NCBI GenBank assembly: GCA_000469685.2
Contig: LS997562.1
Coordinates: 40,562,345-40,626,344, forward strand
DNA from: Haemonchus contortus
Lineage: Eukaryota; Nematoda; Chromadorea; Rhabditida; Trichostrongylidae
DNA: 64,000 nucleotides
Direction of reading: 5' to 3'
The notes under the pieces are model-generated. The model did no database searches and was not told the DNA's origin. It saw only the letters and a list, made by a program, of their open reading frames with translations. The first letter of the stretch is position 1; each line of letters begins with the position of its first letter. The translations under genes were made by a program, and so were the position numbers. This document shows, piece by piece, positions 36,835 to 49,015 of this stretch.

Positions 36835-39800
36835 CTAGTTAATTCTCAATGTCGTTATCCGATCAGCAACCACGATTGCTCGAACATTTGACGATGACGT
36901 TTTCGACGTAAGAAAGCCAGATATTGACCATTTGATGATGAAGCCGATAGCCACAGGATACCAGGCAAGAATAATTAGTACAGTCTGGAATGATTAGTAA
37001 TTAGGTGATATCCGGTGAGAGTACGTCAATCTCTTGCAAATACATCGAAATATTGGCAGTATAGCCGGTCAGTATAAGAACGGTACGGTAAGTATGTGAG
37101 AATGATCTGAGCCTCATATTATCTTCTAGGGACAACTGCTCATCACAAAATGCTAGTCGATTAGTAAAGAATACTTCCATCCAGAACCGAGCGTCTGAAG
37201 TCGCCGCAGTTTAGTCCTTGTCGCAGACTGGGCCACACTTTGGACACGATCCGTATCGGCTATTTTGCCCCTCAGATCGCTCCGCTTCGTTGTTCTAAAG
37301 GCAACAGCGCATCCGTGACGCGTTGTGGCGGCTCTCCCTTCTAACAATAAGCTAGAAGTCTAAGGGGGTGATAACCAATAAAAAAAGCGAGTACACGAAT
37401 AGTTTTGATGATTTACCACGGTATAGATTCCGGCGATAGACATGAGGACTTTTTCGGTAATAGCGAAAATTGAACCCAGCGGCACTACTAGACGTCCACC
37501 ACTGATCAGCATCAATATGAACAGATGTATGATGACCTAAACAGATTATTCGAATCTAACAAGTGAAAAGTTTTAGAGTCGATTTGACTGCTCGGCAGAA
37601 CTATAGTCTTTATGTCCTGGACATATGAAAGATTCATAACACTAGTGAAACCTCGAAAAGCACTCCTTTTGACAGCTTATTTTGCATCTTATTCACCAGT
37701 ACCGAATAGTTGTTAAGCCGAAAATAACGTCGTAGGATAAAATAGCAAGAGACAGTCATCAAAAAAATGGCTGTGTAATACGATAGCATGCAAATACCAT
37801 ATATTTCCTGAACAATACCTTCAAGTTGTGATTCGACATAGTCCAAATGCATAAACTGGATTCTGTGCTTGCACGAGTCACGGAATCAGTTGAAAGACTT
37901 GTCCTCTCATTTGCTCAGGATTCGCAATCTGATTTCGTTCTTGTACAAAATACTCAAGTTTACGCAGACTCATTTTCCAAAATAAATCGAAAACTCTAAC
38001 TTAATCTGGAATTCTCAACTCAACGGAATTTTTGCATTATATAGAATTTTTCCCTCAGGGACTAGAAAATACTCTCATGGTGATTTTATCACGTTATATG
38101 ACCTTTTCATGCTTTTGCTGATACTCATCCACATAAAGTAATACTTCAGACTTACTCGCATGCCCATGCACTCTATATTCACAGTAGGATAACTTTTGCC
38201 ACTTTACGAGCAAGTGTGATACTCTAGCACGAAATGCTTGCAACAAAGAAGCTTCTTACAATGGGAGCAATGAATGAAAGAAGAACTTGTCACAGCTCAT
38301 TGTTTTACACTTTCTAACCCCGAATCAGAAGGGAAACAGACTTGTGTAGGCGTCCCAAAATCATCCGAGTGAGTACTTAAGTAGCCGGCGGCATACCACA
38401 AGAGGAATTTCCTAAATCTAGCCGCACAGAACTGAAAGTAGACAAGCGATAGTAAGTGAAGAATGGGGCCTTGTGTGTACACGCAAAAGTTGAGGTCATG
38501 AGCTATTTCACATGAGGTGGTGCGTTTAGCAATATTTTCAAAAGTAAATAAGAAATAAGCTTCTATCGGCCGCGTTAGCCTCGTGGTAGCCTCAAGCGGG
38601 GTGTCATCACCTTCACCTGCTTTTGTGGAGATATGGCGCATTGAATAGCCTTTTGGTCTTCGGGTCCGCTATCAACAGTGCCGATGTTGGTGAGTCCGGA
38701 GCTGCTACGCACTATCGCGTCCAATCTAGCATCATCGCCCACTCAAGCATCTTCATTGCTCATCATATGCATTTTACTCGCCCAACCCTCCAAATTTTGC
38801 GCACGGAGGGATCTCCTACTCGGTGACAAGCAGGTATGTAGGAGAAGGCATCAGCAAAAGCATTAAAAGGTCATAAAACGTGATAAAATCACCATGAGAG
38901 TATTTTTTAGTCCATAAGGGAAAAATTCTATGTAATGCAAAAATGCCGTCTCCCACAAAACCCGAATCCTAGCCTCTCGCTCATGAAGCGTCACGCTCAC
39001 CACTACACCAAGCCGCCGTTGAGAATAAATGCTCATCCATGTAATTTAAGTTTTCTCATGTTAGGCTCCCTGAAACCACCTTCATAACTCCGTTCAGAGA
39101 AAGGCTTGGCAAATTTGAAAAGCAAATTTGAACTCAGCATCTTAAAACAAGTCTAGTAGTGTAGGTCTCATTTTAAACGGCCACTTCGACTTGGGATCCT
39201 TCCCCGGTTAGTTAAATCACTTTGCACCTCTCGTACAAGTAAATTTCATTTTATTTCCATTTTGGTATTATATTATACCGGTTCCTCGAGTCTCCTTCAC
39301 TGAGAATTCTCTCTCAGTGAAGGAGATCTGGTAGAAGACCAGGCTACATAGGGCATCCTCAGGTGGCGGATAGGGGGAATAATCGATATACCATCTGTTT
39401 CTCGCAGAAGTATCCATGCATACGTGTGTGGAGAGTCTGTGGGTGCAGTTGGTATTCTGCCTATAGCCTTGCTTTCGAGTGACTTTAAAGTATCTGGGAG
39501 GCGGTTCGGAGCCACCTCTAGAAGCAAAGCCCCTAGTCCATGCTCCGGGATAGCCTGGCAAGCCAGCCCCCACGTCAGAGCCTAGCAAGCTACACGTTGG
39601 ATATCCACTCGCCAAATACAGTAAACAAATGGGTCTCATTCCCCTGAAGCCGAGGGAACCCCAATACGGCAGCGCTGGGTAAGACCGCTCGAGAGAGGCT
39701 GCTAAAATCTCAGGGCCAAAAGGAGAAGGAGTAACACGACGACTCATACTGTCAACGCACGGACGCTTGCATCGGAAGCGTGTGTAGCAGATCTGATGAT

Positions 39801-42800
39801 GCAAGCCAGGAAGATCAAGTGCGACCTCATCGGGCTGACCGAGACGAGAAGGCATCGCCCGCACGCTGTTTTTGAGACTGGAGATAGACTGTTCCATGGG
39901 ACATGCGACAGTAGAGGCGTCGGCGGCGTAGGTGTCCTGGTCAATACGCACTTGGCCATGAACATCGATTCGTACGAAAGCTTAACATCGAATCGGACGT
40001 TTGCGATCAAGAAGATGTGACTCAACCCAGCTCTAACAATCTTCATTGCCTACGCAGCAACATCACGCTACGAAGAGGAGGAGTTGGAAGCATTTTATAT
40101 GGATCTGGAAAGGCTCTACAGAGTAGACCATACTTTCTTCAAGGTCATCGTCGGTGTTTTTAACGATCAGATCGGTCCCAGAAGAACGGCTGAGAAGCTC
40201 CACATCGATACTCACGAGATGGAATGGAATGAGCTGGGTGAAAGGCTGCCCTAGTTTATCATGTCGACACACACCACCAATGGCAACTCGCAGTTCCAGA
40301 GGCTCTCTCATTTGCGATGGACGTGAGAGTCATCTGGTGGACAGTTCCATAATAAAATAGACCTTATCATCTTCAATCGGAGATTCTGCCTGACTGATGC
40401 CGCTGTTGTTCCGAAGTCCTACATGGGATCATCGTCTTATCCGCGCTAGATTCTGCTTCTCAGTGCGTGGAGAGAGAACTACGAAGTCTATGAAACGAAG
40501 CCCCAAGACTTCCATCAAATGGGACCACTTCGCCTACTTTGCGAGTGAATGGGAAGGTTCTGTTATCGACAACATCGATGAAGAATACAACCGGCTCGTC
40601 GATTATCTTCACGATAGTGCTGGGAGAGCAGAGAGTATACAAGTAGCTCTCTGCTCTCTTCGACTCTCTTCGAAGACTCTCGAGCTGAAACGTCAGCATG
40701 AAATCGCGCGAGCTACAAGCAATCATCAACAAATGTTCGAACTTGCGGAGCTACGCAGAGAAGCGATAAAGGAAGATGTGAAAGAGAGAAGAGCAGCAGT
40801 TATGGACGAAGCCGTCGAGGCCGGGAAGAGCATTCGCAGAGCCCGACTTACAAGGCCAAGATGACTTTCCTTCGTCTCCTGACGGAACAGCTACTGCATC
40901 TCGAAGGGCAATGCAGAAGATCATCCACGATTTCTACTCGGATCTCTTCGACAGCCACGTCTACCTGCCTCCCCACCAGCTTAGGCAAGCGAATATATCG
41001 CTCATTCGGATTTTCCGTCCGAAATTCGACATGCCATCACGTCGATGAAGAATTAGACGGCGCCCGGTCCTGGCAGGATTAAACCATAACATCTGGAGAG
41101 TCTCCCATCAGGTATTGTCAGAACTCTGGCTAGGTTATTCACGCGGAAACTGTCGGAACGCAAAGTGCACACGTTGTGGAATACTGGCAAGGCTGTGCTG
41201 CTGTATAAAAAAGGAGATCCCAACGATACTGGCAATTATCGCCCAATCTACCTGCTGTCTGCAATCTATAAGCTTTCCACTCGCGTCACCTTAAGAGGAT
41301 TGGCAGAATATTAGATGAAGGACAGCCATGCGAATAAGCAGGGTTTCGGAGAGGGCTCGCACAATAGGTCATATCCACTACCTCTTACCTCTTACCAGAC
41401 TCATTGAAGTATCGCGAGAGTACAAAATGCCGTTATATCTCACGTCCATCGGTTTGAAGAAAGCATTTGATAGCATTGAGTTTTCACGATTTCATCATTT
41501 TGCAAAGAAGTTATTATCAACGTGAAGAGATGTGTCCTGCAGGGCGATACCATTTCGCCCAAATTTTTAGGGGCCACGCTCGAGAGTATCATGCGTCATT
41601 TGGAAATGGGAAGACTTGGGAGTCAAGGTCGATGGCCGCTATCTACATCACCACCGCTTTGCAGACACACCGTGCATATAACACCAAACATCGAGCAGGC
41701 GGAACGAATGCTGGCCAAGTTTGACAGTGCTTGTAGAAAGATCGGCTCGAGACTAAATTTATCGAAGGCGATATTCATGAAAAACGAATTGGTACCTGAT
41801 GCTCCCTTCATACTGAACGGCAGGAATATCTCCGAATGCTGTAGCTATGTGTTTTAGGTCGGGAAGTCAACATGATGAACCAACCAGCTTCGGAGCTGTG
41901 CAGAAAGAAACGCGCCACGTGGGGAGCATTTGAGAATATCGCGGGTTGGTGAAGTGGACAAAGAAATCCGGCTGCGCGCTCACCTTTTCGACACTGCCGT
42001 CCTTCCTGCTCTGACGTACTCCTCAGAGACTTGGACTCTACGAAAGCAGGATTAGCATGCTGTCAGCGTTACTCAACGCGGTTTGGAAAGAACGATGCTC
42101 GGAATCCCCTATACACGCTAGTGCAGGAGGGAATCCGAAGTTCCGAGCTCCGTCATCGAACGAAGATCAGAGAAGCCGTTGATTACGCCAGGAAATCGAA
42201 GATCAGGTGGGCCGGACATGTTATGCGATATAGTGATGACCACTTGACCAGGGCGGTTACTGACTGGATCCCTCGCAACATCGAGCTCCAATGCGGCCGC
42301 CAACAAAATGGTCGGACTTCTTCACGGAAGCTCTGAACGGGAGGAGTGTTGAACTTCGTGTCCCTGAGGCGAGGACGATTTACGGGATCACTCCGGCTCG
42401 TGGCAGGGACGTTACTGGCGCCCGCTCGAGGAAGTCGTTGATCGACGGGACGACAGGTAATACAGGTGATTGTAGTAGTTGGGTCGCCCGGCTTACACCA
42501 GGCTTCATCCCTTACTTTTACAAAGTAAGAAGTGAGACAATTACTTCGTGCAAAAAGCTAGGATGGGGTATGAGTTGAATGTTCAGCTAATTCGCCCACC
42601 CCGGTGCTGCTTTCCTCATGAGGCTTTGGTCAAAAAATTGTATGTTCTCGGCTAGGAAACGTCCCTGAGTACAATTATAGGGTTATAGCTCTAAAAAGGT
42701 TATATGTCCCGATAAGAATATATGAATAATGTATATCTTCTGTCCACTATATGGTGGTCCTGTGGATGATATACTATATATTTGTGCAGTACAGCAGATA

Positions 42801-45800
42801 ACAGCAACAAACAGAATAAATAGCAGAACAGAATAAGTGCAGGATTTCGAGGTGAAGACGGAGAAAGAGGATGACGACCCTATCTATTCGTGCTTATTCG
42901 CATTTACACCCCTCAGGCCAAACACAAAAAATTCAAAGCATTTTTCCCGCCAGATCACCCACGGTTCGAGATCTAACCAGGGAAGGATCCCAAGTCGCAG
43001 TGGCCATTTGAAATGATACTTACACTGCTGGACGTGTTTTTGGATGCTGAGTTCAAATCTGCTTTCCAAATTTGCCTAGCGTTTCTCTCAACGGAGTTAA
43101 AGGTTTCGGAGAACTTAACGTAAGAAAACTTAAACTACTTTTATGTGCTTCGTTCCTCAACGACGGCTTGGTGTAGTGGTAGGCGTGACGTTTCATGGGC
43201 GAGAGGCTAGGATTCTGGTTCTGTGGGGGACGTGATTTTTGCATTATATAGAACCCTTCCCTAAGAACTAGAAAATAGTCTCATGATGATTTCACCACGT
43301 TCTATGATTTTTGATGCTTTATACCTTCTCCTACCTATCTGCCTATTACCGAGTGGGAGACTCCTCCGTGCGTAAAATTTGGAGGACCGGGCGAGTAAAA
43401 CGCATACGATGAACAATTATGATGCTAGAATGGGTGTTGCTGCTAGATTGTGTGCGATGGTGTGTAGCAGCTCAGGACTCACCAACTCAAGCACTGCTGG
43501 TAATGGACTCGTGGACAGCACTTAAAGACCAAAAAGCTATTCAGTGCGTCTTACCTCCACAAAAGCAGGTGAAGGGAGTAACACTCTGCTCGAGGCTACC
43601 ACGAGGCTAATACAGCCGATAGAGGCTCATTTCTTATTTCCTTCTGAAAATATGATTAAACTCATATGTATTAGCTCGTGATCTCAACTTTTGCGTATAC
43701 GCACGAGACCCCATTCTTCGCTTACTATCGCTTGTCTACTTTCAGTTCTGTGCGGCTAGATTTAGGAAATTTCTCTTTTGTTCATGGTATGCCGCCGGCT
43801 ACTCAAGCACTCACCCGGGTGATTTTGAGACGCACACAATTCTGTTTTCCTTCTGATTTGGGGTTAGTGAGTGTAATAAAAATGGGCTGTGACGAGCTTT
43901 TCTTCATCCGTTGCTCTCATTGTGAGGAACTTCTTTGTTTCAAGCATTTCGTGCTAGAGTATCGCATTTGTTCATAAAGTGGCAAAAGTTATCCTACTGT
44001 GAATATAGAGTGCATGGGCGTGCGAGTAAAACTCAAGTATTACTTTATATGCGTAAACATTAGCGAAAGCACCAAAAGGTCATAAAACGTGATAAAATCA
44101 CTGTGAGAGTATTTTCTAAACCTTAAGGAAGAGATTCTATATATGGCAAAATTCCGTCCCCCACGAGACCCGAACACTAGCCTCTCGCACATGAAGTGTC
44201 ACGCTCACCACCATACCAAGTCGCCGTCGAGAAACAAGGCACATCCATGTAATTTAAGTTTACTAATGTTAAGCTCCCTGAAACCACCCTCATAACTCCG
44301 TCGGGAGGAACGGTTGGCAAATTTGGAAAGCAGAATTTAAGTCAGCATCCAAAAACACGTCCAGCAGTGTGGGTCTTATTTTAGACGGCCACTTCCACTT
44401 AGGATCCTCTCTGGTAAGATTTTTTGTCCGCAAACGTCGCGATAAGCTCCTTTTTGGGCTTACGCTCAATGTTGAAAAAAAAGCGGAGGTCTCCCAACTA
44501 TCTTCTTCCATATCACTACCTTTATGGTAATCATAAAGTTTCACGGGCGGGCAGACAGACAAACACACGAACCGACTAATCGACACATCAACTTTCTGCT
44601 TTATAAATAAGAGAGTTTATGTCGAGTGGCAGGAATCGACAAACAAATAAAAACGACAGCTTACCGGCTGCCAAACTGACATGACTCCTGCAGAAATGAC
44701 ACATAAGACTGCTACAGGAATGACGACGAAATAGAATAACCAAGTTTGTTTGGGTCTGAAGAAGATTTGCTTTTTCCCTAACGTTGAAAGGTAACCCTCG
44801 AAAGGTAACTTACTTGAGGCAGTGTATAAGCCTATATATCGTAAGTACGACCATCATAGTGATCTCAGCTATGATCACTGAATCGAGAATGATTCGGAAC
44901 AAGGTGACCACCCATAAAGGAAAGCCGGCGTAGCAATAGAGAAACTCGAACGATAACGATACTCTCTGCAAAGAGTTCTCTATACTTTTTTAGCAAGTGT
45001 TATTGTGCATACTTATATGCATGTAATGGCTCTCGAATGCCAGGTTATCCCTTCCACTTCACCTGCCGACGCCAATTCTTTCTGGTTCCGTTGTCATATT
45101 CCCTTGCTCTTATTACTATTTCAAAACGACATTCTTTGTTGGACACTTTTTGATCCTTTTCCTAGGTTTTTTTTAGTCGCTGTCGCTATAGTTAGTACGG
45201 AATGCTGCTTCAGTGAGCAATCTTTTTGTCTAAAAAATTGGCAAAGGACATCAACCGTTTGGGCAATGACATCTCTCCATCTACTGTGCAGAAAATAAAT
45301 ACCCTTTTTGGAAAACTTTTTCAGCTGTGGAGCGAAGACGTTGGACTTTGTGTATTGGTATCGTCGAAGTTTTTGCATTTCTCCCCAGCTGAAGAGAGCC
45401 GCCTTGATCTGAGCAAATCGTAATCTGACGGACAAGATATGCGCATGAAGCGAAACATTACAGCATCTACTCTTAACCAGTTTTCGCAGTATAAGCGTTG
45501 CCGTGCGAGAATTCTGTTTGTAATGCCTGCATTGAGTTCTTGACATCACAGGGCTTTCTCGTCGTGGATGAAGTGGTGAGCAGATAGTCTCGCAAGGTTA
45601 GCGAGTCGTGGACAAAACTTCGGCTTCGGGCGAGGCTCAAACCGTACATGTGCTTCCGGGACAGAGTGCTCTTTATGCCTTACACAACCGAGACCCCGCT
45701 TGCCATCGCCTTCTTATTGGCTTATCTGGTTCCAGTTGGGCTATGCACGCTAGCATATGCATTATATGTCCATGACCGCTCATCTACGATGTAGTCTCTT

Positions 45801-48800
45801 GGCGGAATGTTGGTTTATCAGAGTAAGATAGTTCTCTCTAAATTTGAAGACTGAAGCGCCCTGAGAGCATCACGTTCGATATATTTAATTTGAGTAGAAT
45901 TATTGGTGGTTGATCATAGTCCAGTCCACTACGATGCAGACCAAACTATGAAAATTTGGTCACCATTATTTTAACTGTTTCTAATCATTCTCTCTGCATT
46001 CTAGATAGTTGTTTGAGTTACGATCTTTTGCTCTTAGCTTCGCCCCCCAACTCCTTGTGAGAACCGTGCCAACTTCGGGAACTTGACCACATTTGTTTCA
46101 AGACCTCTAACCACTTTCTTCCCGCATTCCAGTGCATTTCTGAATGGAGTTATTTCAAAGTCATAGTTATAAGTTTTTGATCAAAGCCCAGCCCTCTTCA
46201 GTGCAAACCTCGCCCACAGGATTTGACCAAATTTGTTCCATTACCCCTAATAATCTTTTCCCGCGTTCTGAAACATTTCTGAACAGAGTTGTGAACCTCC
46301 GATCTGAGCGCCGCCCATTTAGTGCAAAGTCCGCTCGCTTTGAGGGTTTGGCCACATTTGTTTCAAAACTTCTAAACACCTTTTCCCGCATTCTGAAACG
46401 CTCCCAAACAGAGTCATAAGGTTTTGACATAAGCCCAGGCCCCTTCCATGCAAACCCCGCCCACTTCTGAAATTTGACCACGTTTGTTCTTTTACATCTT
46501 ACATCTTTTTCCCCGATCCCAGAATTTTTGGGTAACGGAACTTCTCCCCTATCGCGGCATTCTCCCTTGCGGCATGCGGCAAATGTTACTGCAATTACCG
46601 TACTCACCTCGCCTCCCGCCAATCGATAGGACGCGATATTTTTCCTTGACCGGCTTGCTCTTTCATTGGATTTTATCGTTTTTTCTTCTGTTTCTTTTTA
46701 GTTTTCATGTTTATTAGACTTGATTAATTAAAATGACTCCTCCTATATAAACGACGATCAAGACCGCATTGGGATTGAAAAGAGCGGTCAGCCAATTCAA
46801 ATAATCAAAGGACTCCCTACCTCAAAAATTGCGCGCTCCAATCTTCCGTCGCAATCCTGCGATAGGCGGCGGGTGCGGCGTGTGCGACGCCGTGTTAGGG
46901 GAGAAGTTCCCGGACCCAGAATTTTTCTGTCAAGAGTTGTAAATTTTCGATCTGAGCCCCGCCCACTCTAGTGCCAACCCTGCCCACTTATGGTACTTGA
47001 CACGTATGTTCTATTTCATCTTACCACTTTTTTCCGCATCTCATAACAGTTCCGAATAGAGTTGTAAATTTTTGATACAAGCTCTGCCCTTGAGTGCCAA
47101 CCCCGCTTTTTCTGTGATTCGGCCACACTCGTTTCATTACATCTTACGTTTCTTTTCCTGCGCCCTATAACTTTTCTGAACAGAGTTATATTTATTTTTG
47201 GAAAGTAGCTTCTATTTCCACGCACGCCCCTCCCATCCTGGGCAGAGCCTCGCTAAGTTGTGCATGTCCTGCACGCATAAGACCTTGCTCAGTCCTTCTA
47301 TCTTTTTTTTCTAGCCTTCATGCCTTCATTAAGTTGAGTTATGGACTCATGTGGGAAAGGTTATGGATGTACAGACAGTCCAACAGAGTACACGTAAGCT
47401 CCGCTGAGCTCTCGTGTACTCTGTGGGTCTTGCAATATGCGCAAGCAGTTCCAAACTTGACCCGACCTCTCCAGGTGTTCCTTCAGGTAGTATCGAATTT
47501 CGTTACAGAGAGATAGACAGACGCGAGCGCTTTATATTAGCTTGATGCATAATTATTGCGGATTTTTTCAACAAATTATTTATCGAAACGATAAAAATAC
47601 TGAACAAAAACATATTCAAATAATTACTCCGGAACTTATCCACCATCTGTATCATGCACTGCTTCCCATTGGCTAGATATTCGAATTCCAAAAGCGAAGT
47701 TTTGATTCTTGGGGGCGATCCACGCCTTGACATCGGCCATCAAGCATCCAAATCGACGTAACTTCTATTCGCTAGCCATTTTTTCAGCGAACGGTTGACG
47801 AGATAATCCATTGAAGTTTCTGCCTGGTGAATATGGTAGATTCAGGCGCAGATCCCATCCCTTGGTTGGCTTCGGCTGGTTGCTCCATCGCCGAAAAGGT
47901 ACTGAGGTCGCGGAATCAGAATGACTCTGCCATCTTCCAACCTTTCTCGAAGTAGTAGAGCCTAATTTCGCGAATATGCGGATGGCTTTTTAAGTACATT
48001 TTTGTAGAGGAAATCACTCAATATTCAAATTCTATCGAGAGGAAAAAAAGCCGCAAAAAATCTGCATTAATTATGCATCAACCTAATATATAGTAAGGGC
48101 AGCTAATCAGCACTCACTCGAACAACTTGTTCGCGATGCGAAAGTCTCACAAGATTGGCAATAACGATCTTGTGAGACTTCCGCATTGAGCTGCTAAAGG
48201 CACAATTCACGATAATTTTGGGTAATCCGGATCATGAGAGACATGGGTCGATTTTTCCAAACTGAAAAAAGACTCCGAAAATCGTTAAAAAAGGGGCTGG
48301 ACGAGAAGCCGACAAGAAAGATGAAGAATTGGGGTGTTCGGCTGCTTTCATAGCCCGCCGGCGTGCCAGCCGAGGCAGTGCCAAGGGGGAGGAGGGAGGC
48401 AGACGGTCTGTCGACGCGGTCGCGTCGCGCCCGAGCCCCCTCGAAGGGCTGAAAACAAAGAAAAAAGATCAAAAACCATTTGCATAAGCTCTGGTTGTTT
48501 GGTTTTTGATCTTGTTTTTCTTTGTTTTCAGCCCTTCGAAGGGGCTTGTGCGCGACGCGACCGCGTCGACCGACCGTCTGCCTCCCTCCTCCCCCCTAGC
48601 ACTGCCTCGGCTGGCACGCCGGCATGCCGACACGCACGCCGACGGATTATAAAAGCACCCTCTGGATGAGCTATACATTGTGTCATTGCGTAGGTGTGGG
48701 CCCTAGTGCGGATAGCTGACTAAGGTAAGCAGAAATTCGTTCACTTATAATCATAAGTTATCAGAAAAACCCTAGTAACAGCAAAAATATTCTTCTTTAC

Positions 48801-49015
48801 TTTTTGAAACTCACCAGATTCACTATGACTCTTACTACTGAACCGAGAATATTGACAGATGCCTGCACTACAAGAATATTCTGATAATGAGTAAGAGAAG
48901 TGTATTTTGTCAAAATGCGACGTATCATGTATCCATAAGTTAGCACCGATGCCAGTGTAGACGATACGTTGTTTACAGTTTGGAGAGTCAGCACGATTTC
49001 TTCTGTCGTATCCAT
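36835..49015 (-). CDS. Seven-transmembrane receptor B, six exons, 305 aa, intact despite heavy intron load
   Basis: Exons on the minus strand: 49015-48815, 44965-44814, 44755-44665, 37855-37652, 37536-37417, 36984-36835. Lengths 201, 152, 91, 204, 120 and 150 match gene A except exon 4 (two codons longer) and exon 6 (a tail ending RITTLRIN). All boundaries are GT-AG and phases close. Motifs: SVLTYGYMIRRILTKYTSLT (exon 1), YCYAGFPLWVVTLFRIILDS (exon 2), PKQTWLFYFVVIPVAVLCVI (exon 3), YFRLNNYSVLVNKMQNKLSK (exon 4), GGRLVVPLGSIFAITEKVLM (exon 5), LAWYPVAIGFIIKWSISGFL (exon 6). Intron 3 (6.8 kb) holds an RTE copy and two long-inverted-repeat elements. Intron 1 (3.8 kb) holds mariner relics, tandem repeats and a fold-back. 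The coding sequence is clean, which suggests selection or a recent duplication. Confidence 0.83.
38033..39215. mobile_element. Long-inverted-repeat element, copy 1 (receptor B intron 3)
   Basis: The left part, GCATTATATAGAATTTTTCC then CTCTCATGGTGATTTTATCA, reappears inverted near 38866-38940. Beyond it the right arm continues through a tRNA-like block (ACCACTACACCAAGCCGCCG) to GGGATCCTTCCCCGGTTAG near 39212. The left arm seems shorter than the right, so this copy is truncated. The interior carries a segment (38297-38641) that reappears inverted in copy 2. There is no intact transposase. Borders were inferred by comparing with the uninterrupted intron of receptor A. Confidence 0.6.
39256..42580 (+). 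pseudogene. RTE-type non-LTR retrotransposon, decayed, full-length order
   Basis: An apurinic-type endonuclease followed by a reverse transcriptase can be read in order on the + strand with several stops and shifts. Landmarks: LMMQARKIKCDLIGLTETRR (about 39794), DSRGVGGVGVLVNTHLAMNI, then the RT block GNYRPIYLLSAIYK (about 41229), KKAFDSIE, GDTISPKFL (about 41541), a mutated FADD box (FADT near 41656), and the C-terminal KIRWAGHVMRYSDDHLTRAV and GRPPTKWSDFF. The 3' tail contains GGGTCGCCCGGCTTACACCAGG. It lies in receptor B intron 3, opposite to the gene. A small hairpin (CTCCTTCACTGAGA ... TCTCAGTGAAGGAG) sits near its 5' end at about 39291-39325. Confidence 0.85.
42960..44420. mobile_element. 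Long-inverted-repeat element, copy 2 (receptor B intron 3)
   Basis: The ends ACCAGGGAAGGATCCCAAGT (left) and the complement of ACTTAGGATCCTCTCTGGT (right) begin inverted repeats of roughly 330-370 bp. Each includes a tRNA-like block; the left one has TTGGTGTAGTGGTAGGCG, an A-box-like word. The interior has the open stretch 43678-43977 (+), the inverse of 38297-38641 in copy 1, so the two copies are in opposite orientation. No transposase was recognised, so it is probably non-autonomous. Confidence 0.6.
44430..44615 (-). repeat. Dispersed repeat with TATAAAGCAG start
   Basis: On the minus strand, TTATAAAGCAGAAAGTTG is followed by a TTTGTCTGTCTGCCCGCCCG run and then ACTTTATGATTACCATAAAG and GTAGTGATATGGA. 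The same order is present on the + strand at 52485-52600, so this is a second copy of that family. Confidence 0.5.
45120..45550 (-). pseudogene. Mariner transposase remnant (C-terminal part)
   Basis: On the minus strand, with frame changes, PSDYDLLRSRRLSSAGEKC is followed by KKGIYFLHSRWRDVI. This matches the order of the mariner C-terminus (PSDYHLFRS ... GI..LP.RW..VI). Terminal repeats were not found. It lies in intron 1 of receptor B. Confidence 0.5.
46020..47220 (-). repeat. Diverged tandem repeat, about 110-125 bp unit, interrupted by a MITE
   Basis: Units share TTTGACCACATTTGTT, TTTTCCCGCATTCTGAAAC, GAACAGAGTTGTGAA and a GAGCCCCGCCCACT block. About four units lie left of the inserted element (46020-46520) and two to three right of it (46927-47220). 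A related GGGCGGGG-bearing tandem occurs at 63390-63790. The AAAGCGCTCGCGTCTGTCT end of the family lies inverted at 47515-47536, so the whole unit is probably one minus-strand element. Confidence 0.65.
46530..46917. mobile_element. MITE, 388 bp, with 9-bp target duplication
   Basis: The ends GGGTAACGGAACTTCTCCCC and the complement of GGGGAGAAGTTCCCGGACCC form an inverted repeat of about 22 bp. The 9-bp sequence AGAATTTTT directly flanks both ends (46521-46529 and 46918-46926). A 9-bp duplication suggests a Mutator-like parent. It is inserted in one unit of the tandem repeat. Confidence 0.75.
47537..48086 (-). mobile_element. Mariner (cecropia-type) relic, 550 bp
   Basis: The ends TTAGCTTGATGCATAATTAT and the complement of ATTATGCATCAACCTAA are flanked by TA on both sides. 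On the minus strand, LMADVKAWIAPKNQNFAFGI followed by SQWEAVHDTDGG matches the mariner C-terminus (WI.SK...FF..GI..LP.RW..V...DG.Y). It is the same family as 30092-30699 but at a different site, in receptor B intron 1. Confidence 0.75.
48135..48187. repeat. Short perfect-stem hairpin
   Basis: Arms AAGTCTCACAAGAT and ATCTTGTGAGACTT are extended by GATGCG / CGCATT, with an 11-base loop. It is next to the mariner relic and upstream of the large fold-back. Confidence 0.6.
48357..48623. repeat. Large GC-rich fold-back, arms about 122 bp
   Basis: Arms 48357-48478 and 48500-48623 are near-complementary along their whole length, with a 21-base loop. Landmarks: GCCGGCGTGCCAGCCGAGGC at the outer end, then GGAGGGAGGCAGACGG, GAAGGGCTGAAAACAAAG and GATCAAAAACCA at the loop. 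GC content is far above the surrounding intron. It lies about 200 bp from exon 1 of receptor B, in intron 1. Confidence 0.8.

Noticed and set aside
45121..45549. 142-codon open frame (minus) as a host gene
   Set aside because: Its residues match mariner C-terminal landmarks with a frame change, so it is a transposon relic.
48194..48669. Two opposite open frames both reading FLCFQPFEGA(R/C)ARRDRVDRP
   Set aside because: They are the two arms of the GC-rich fold-back read on opposite strands, not genes.
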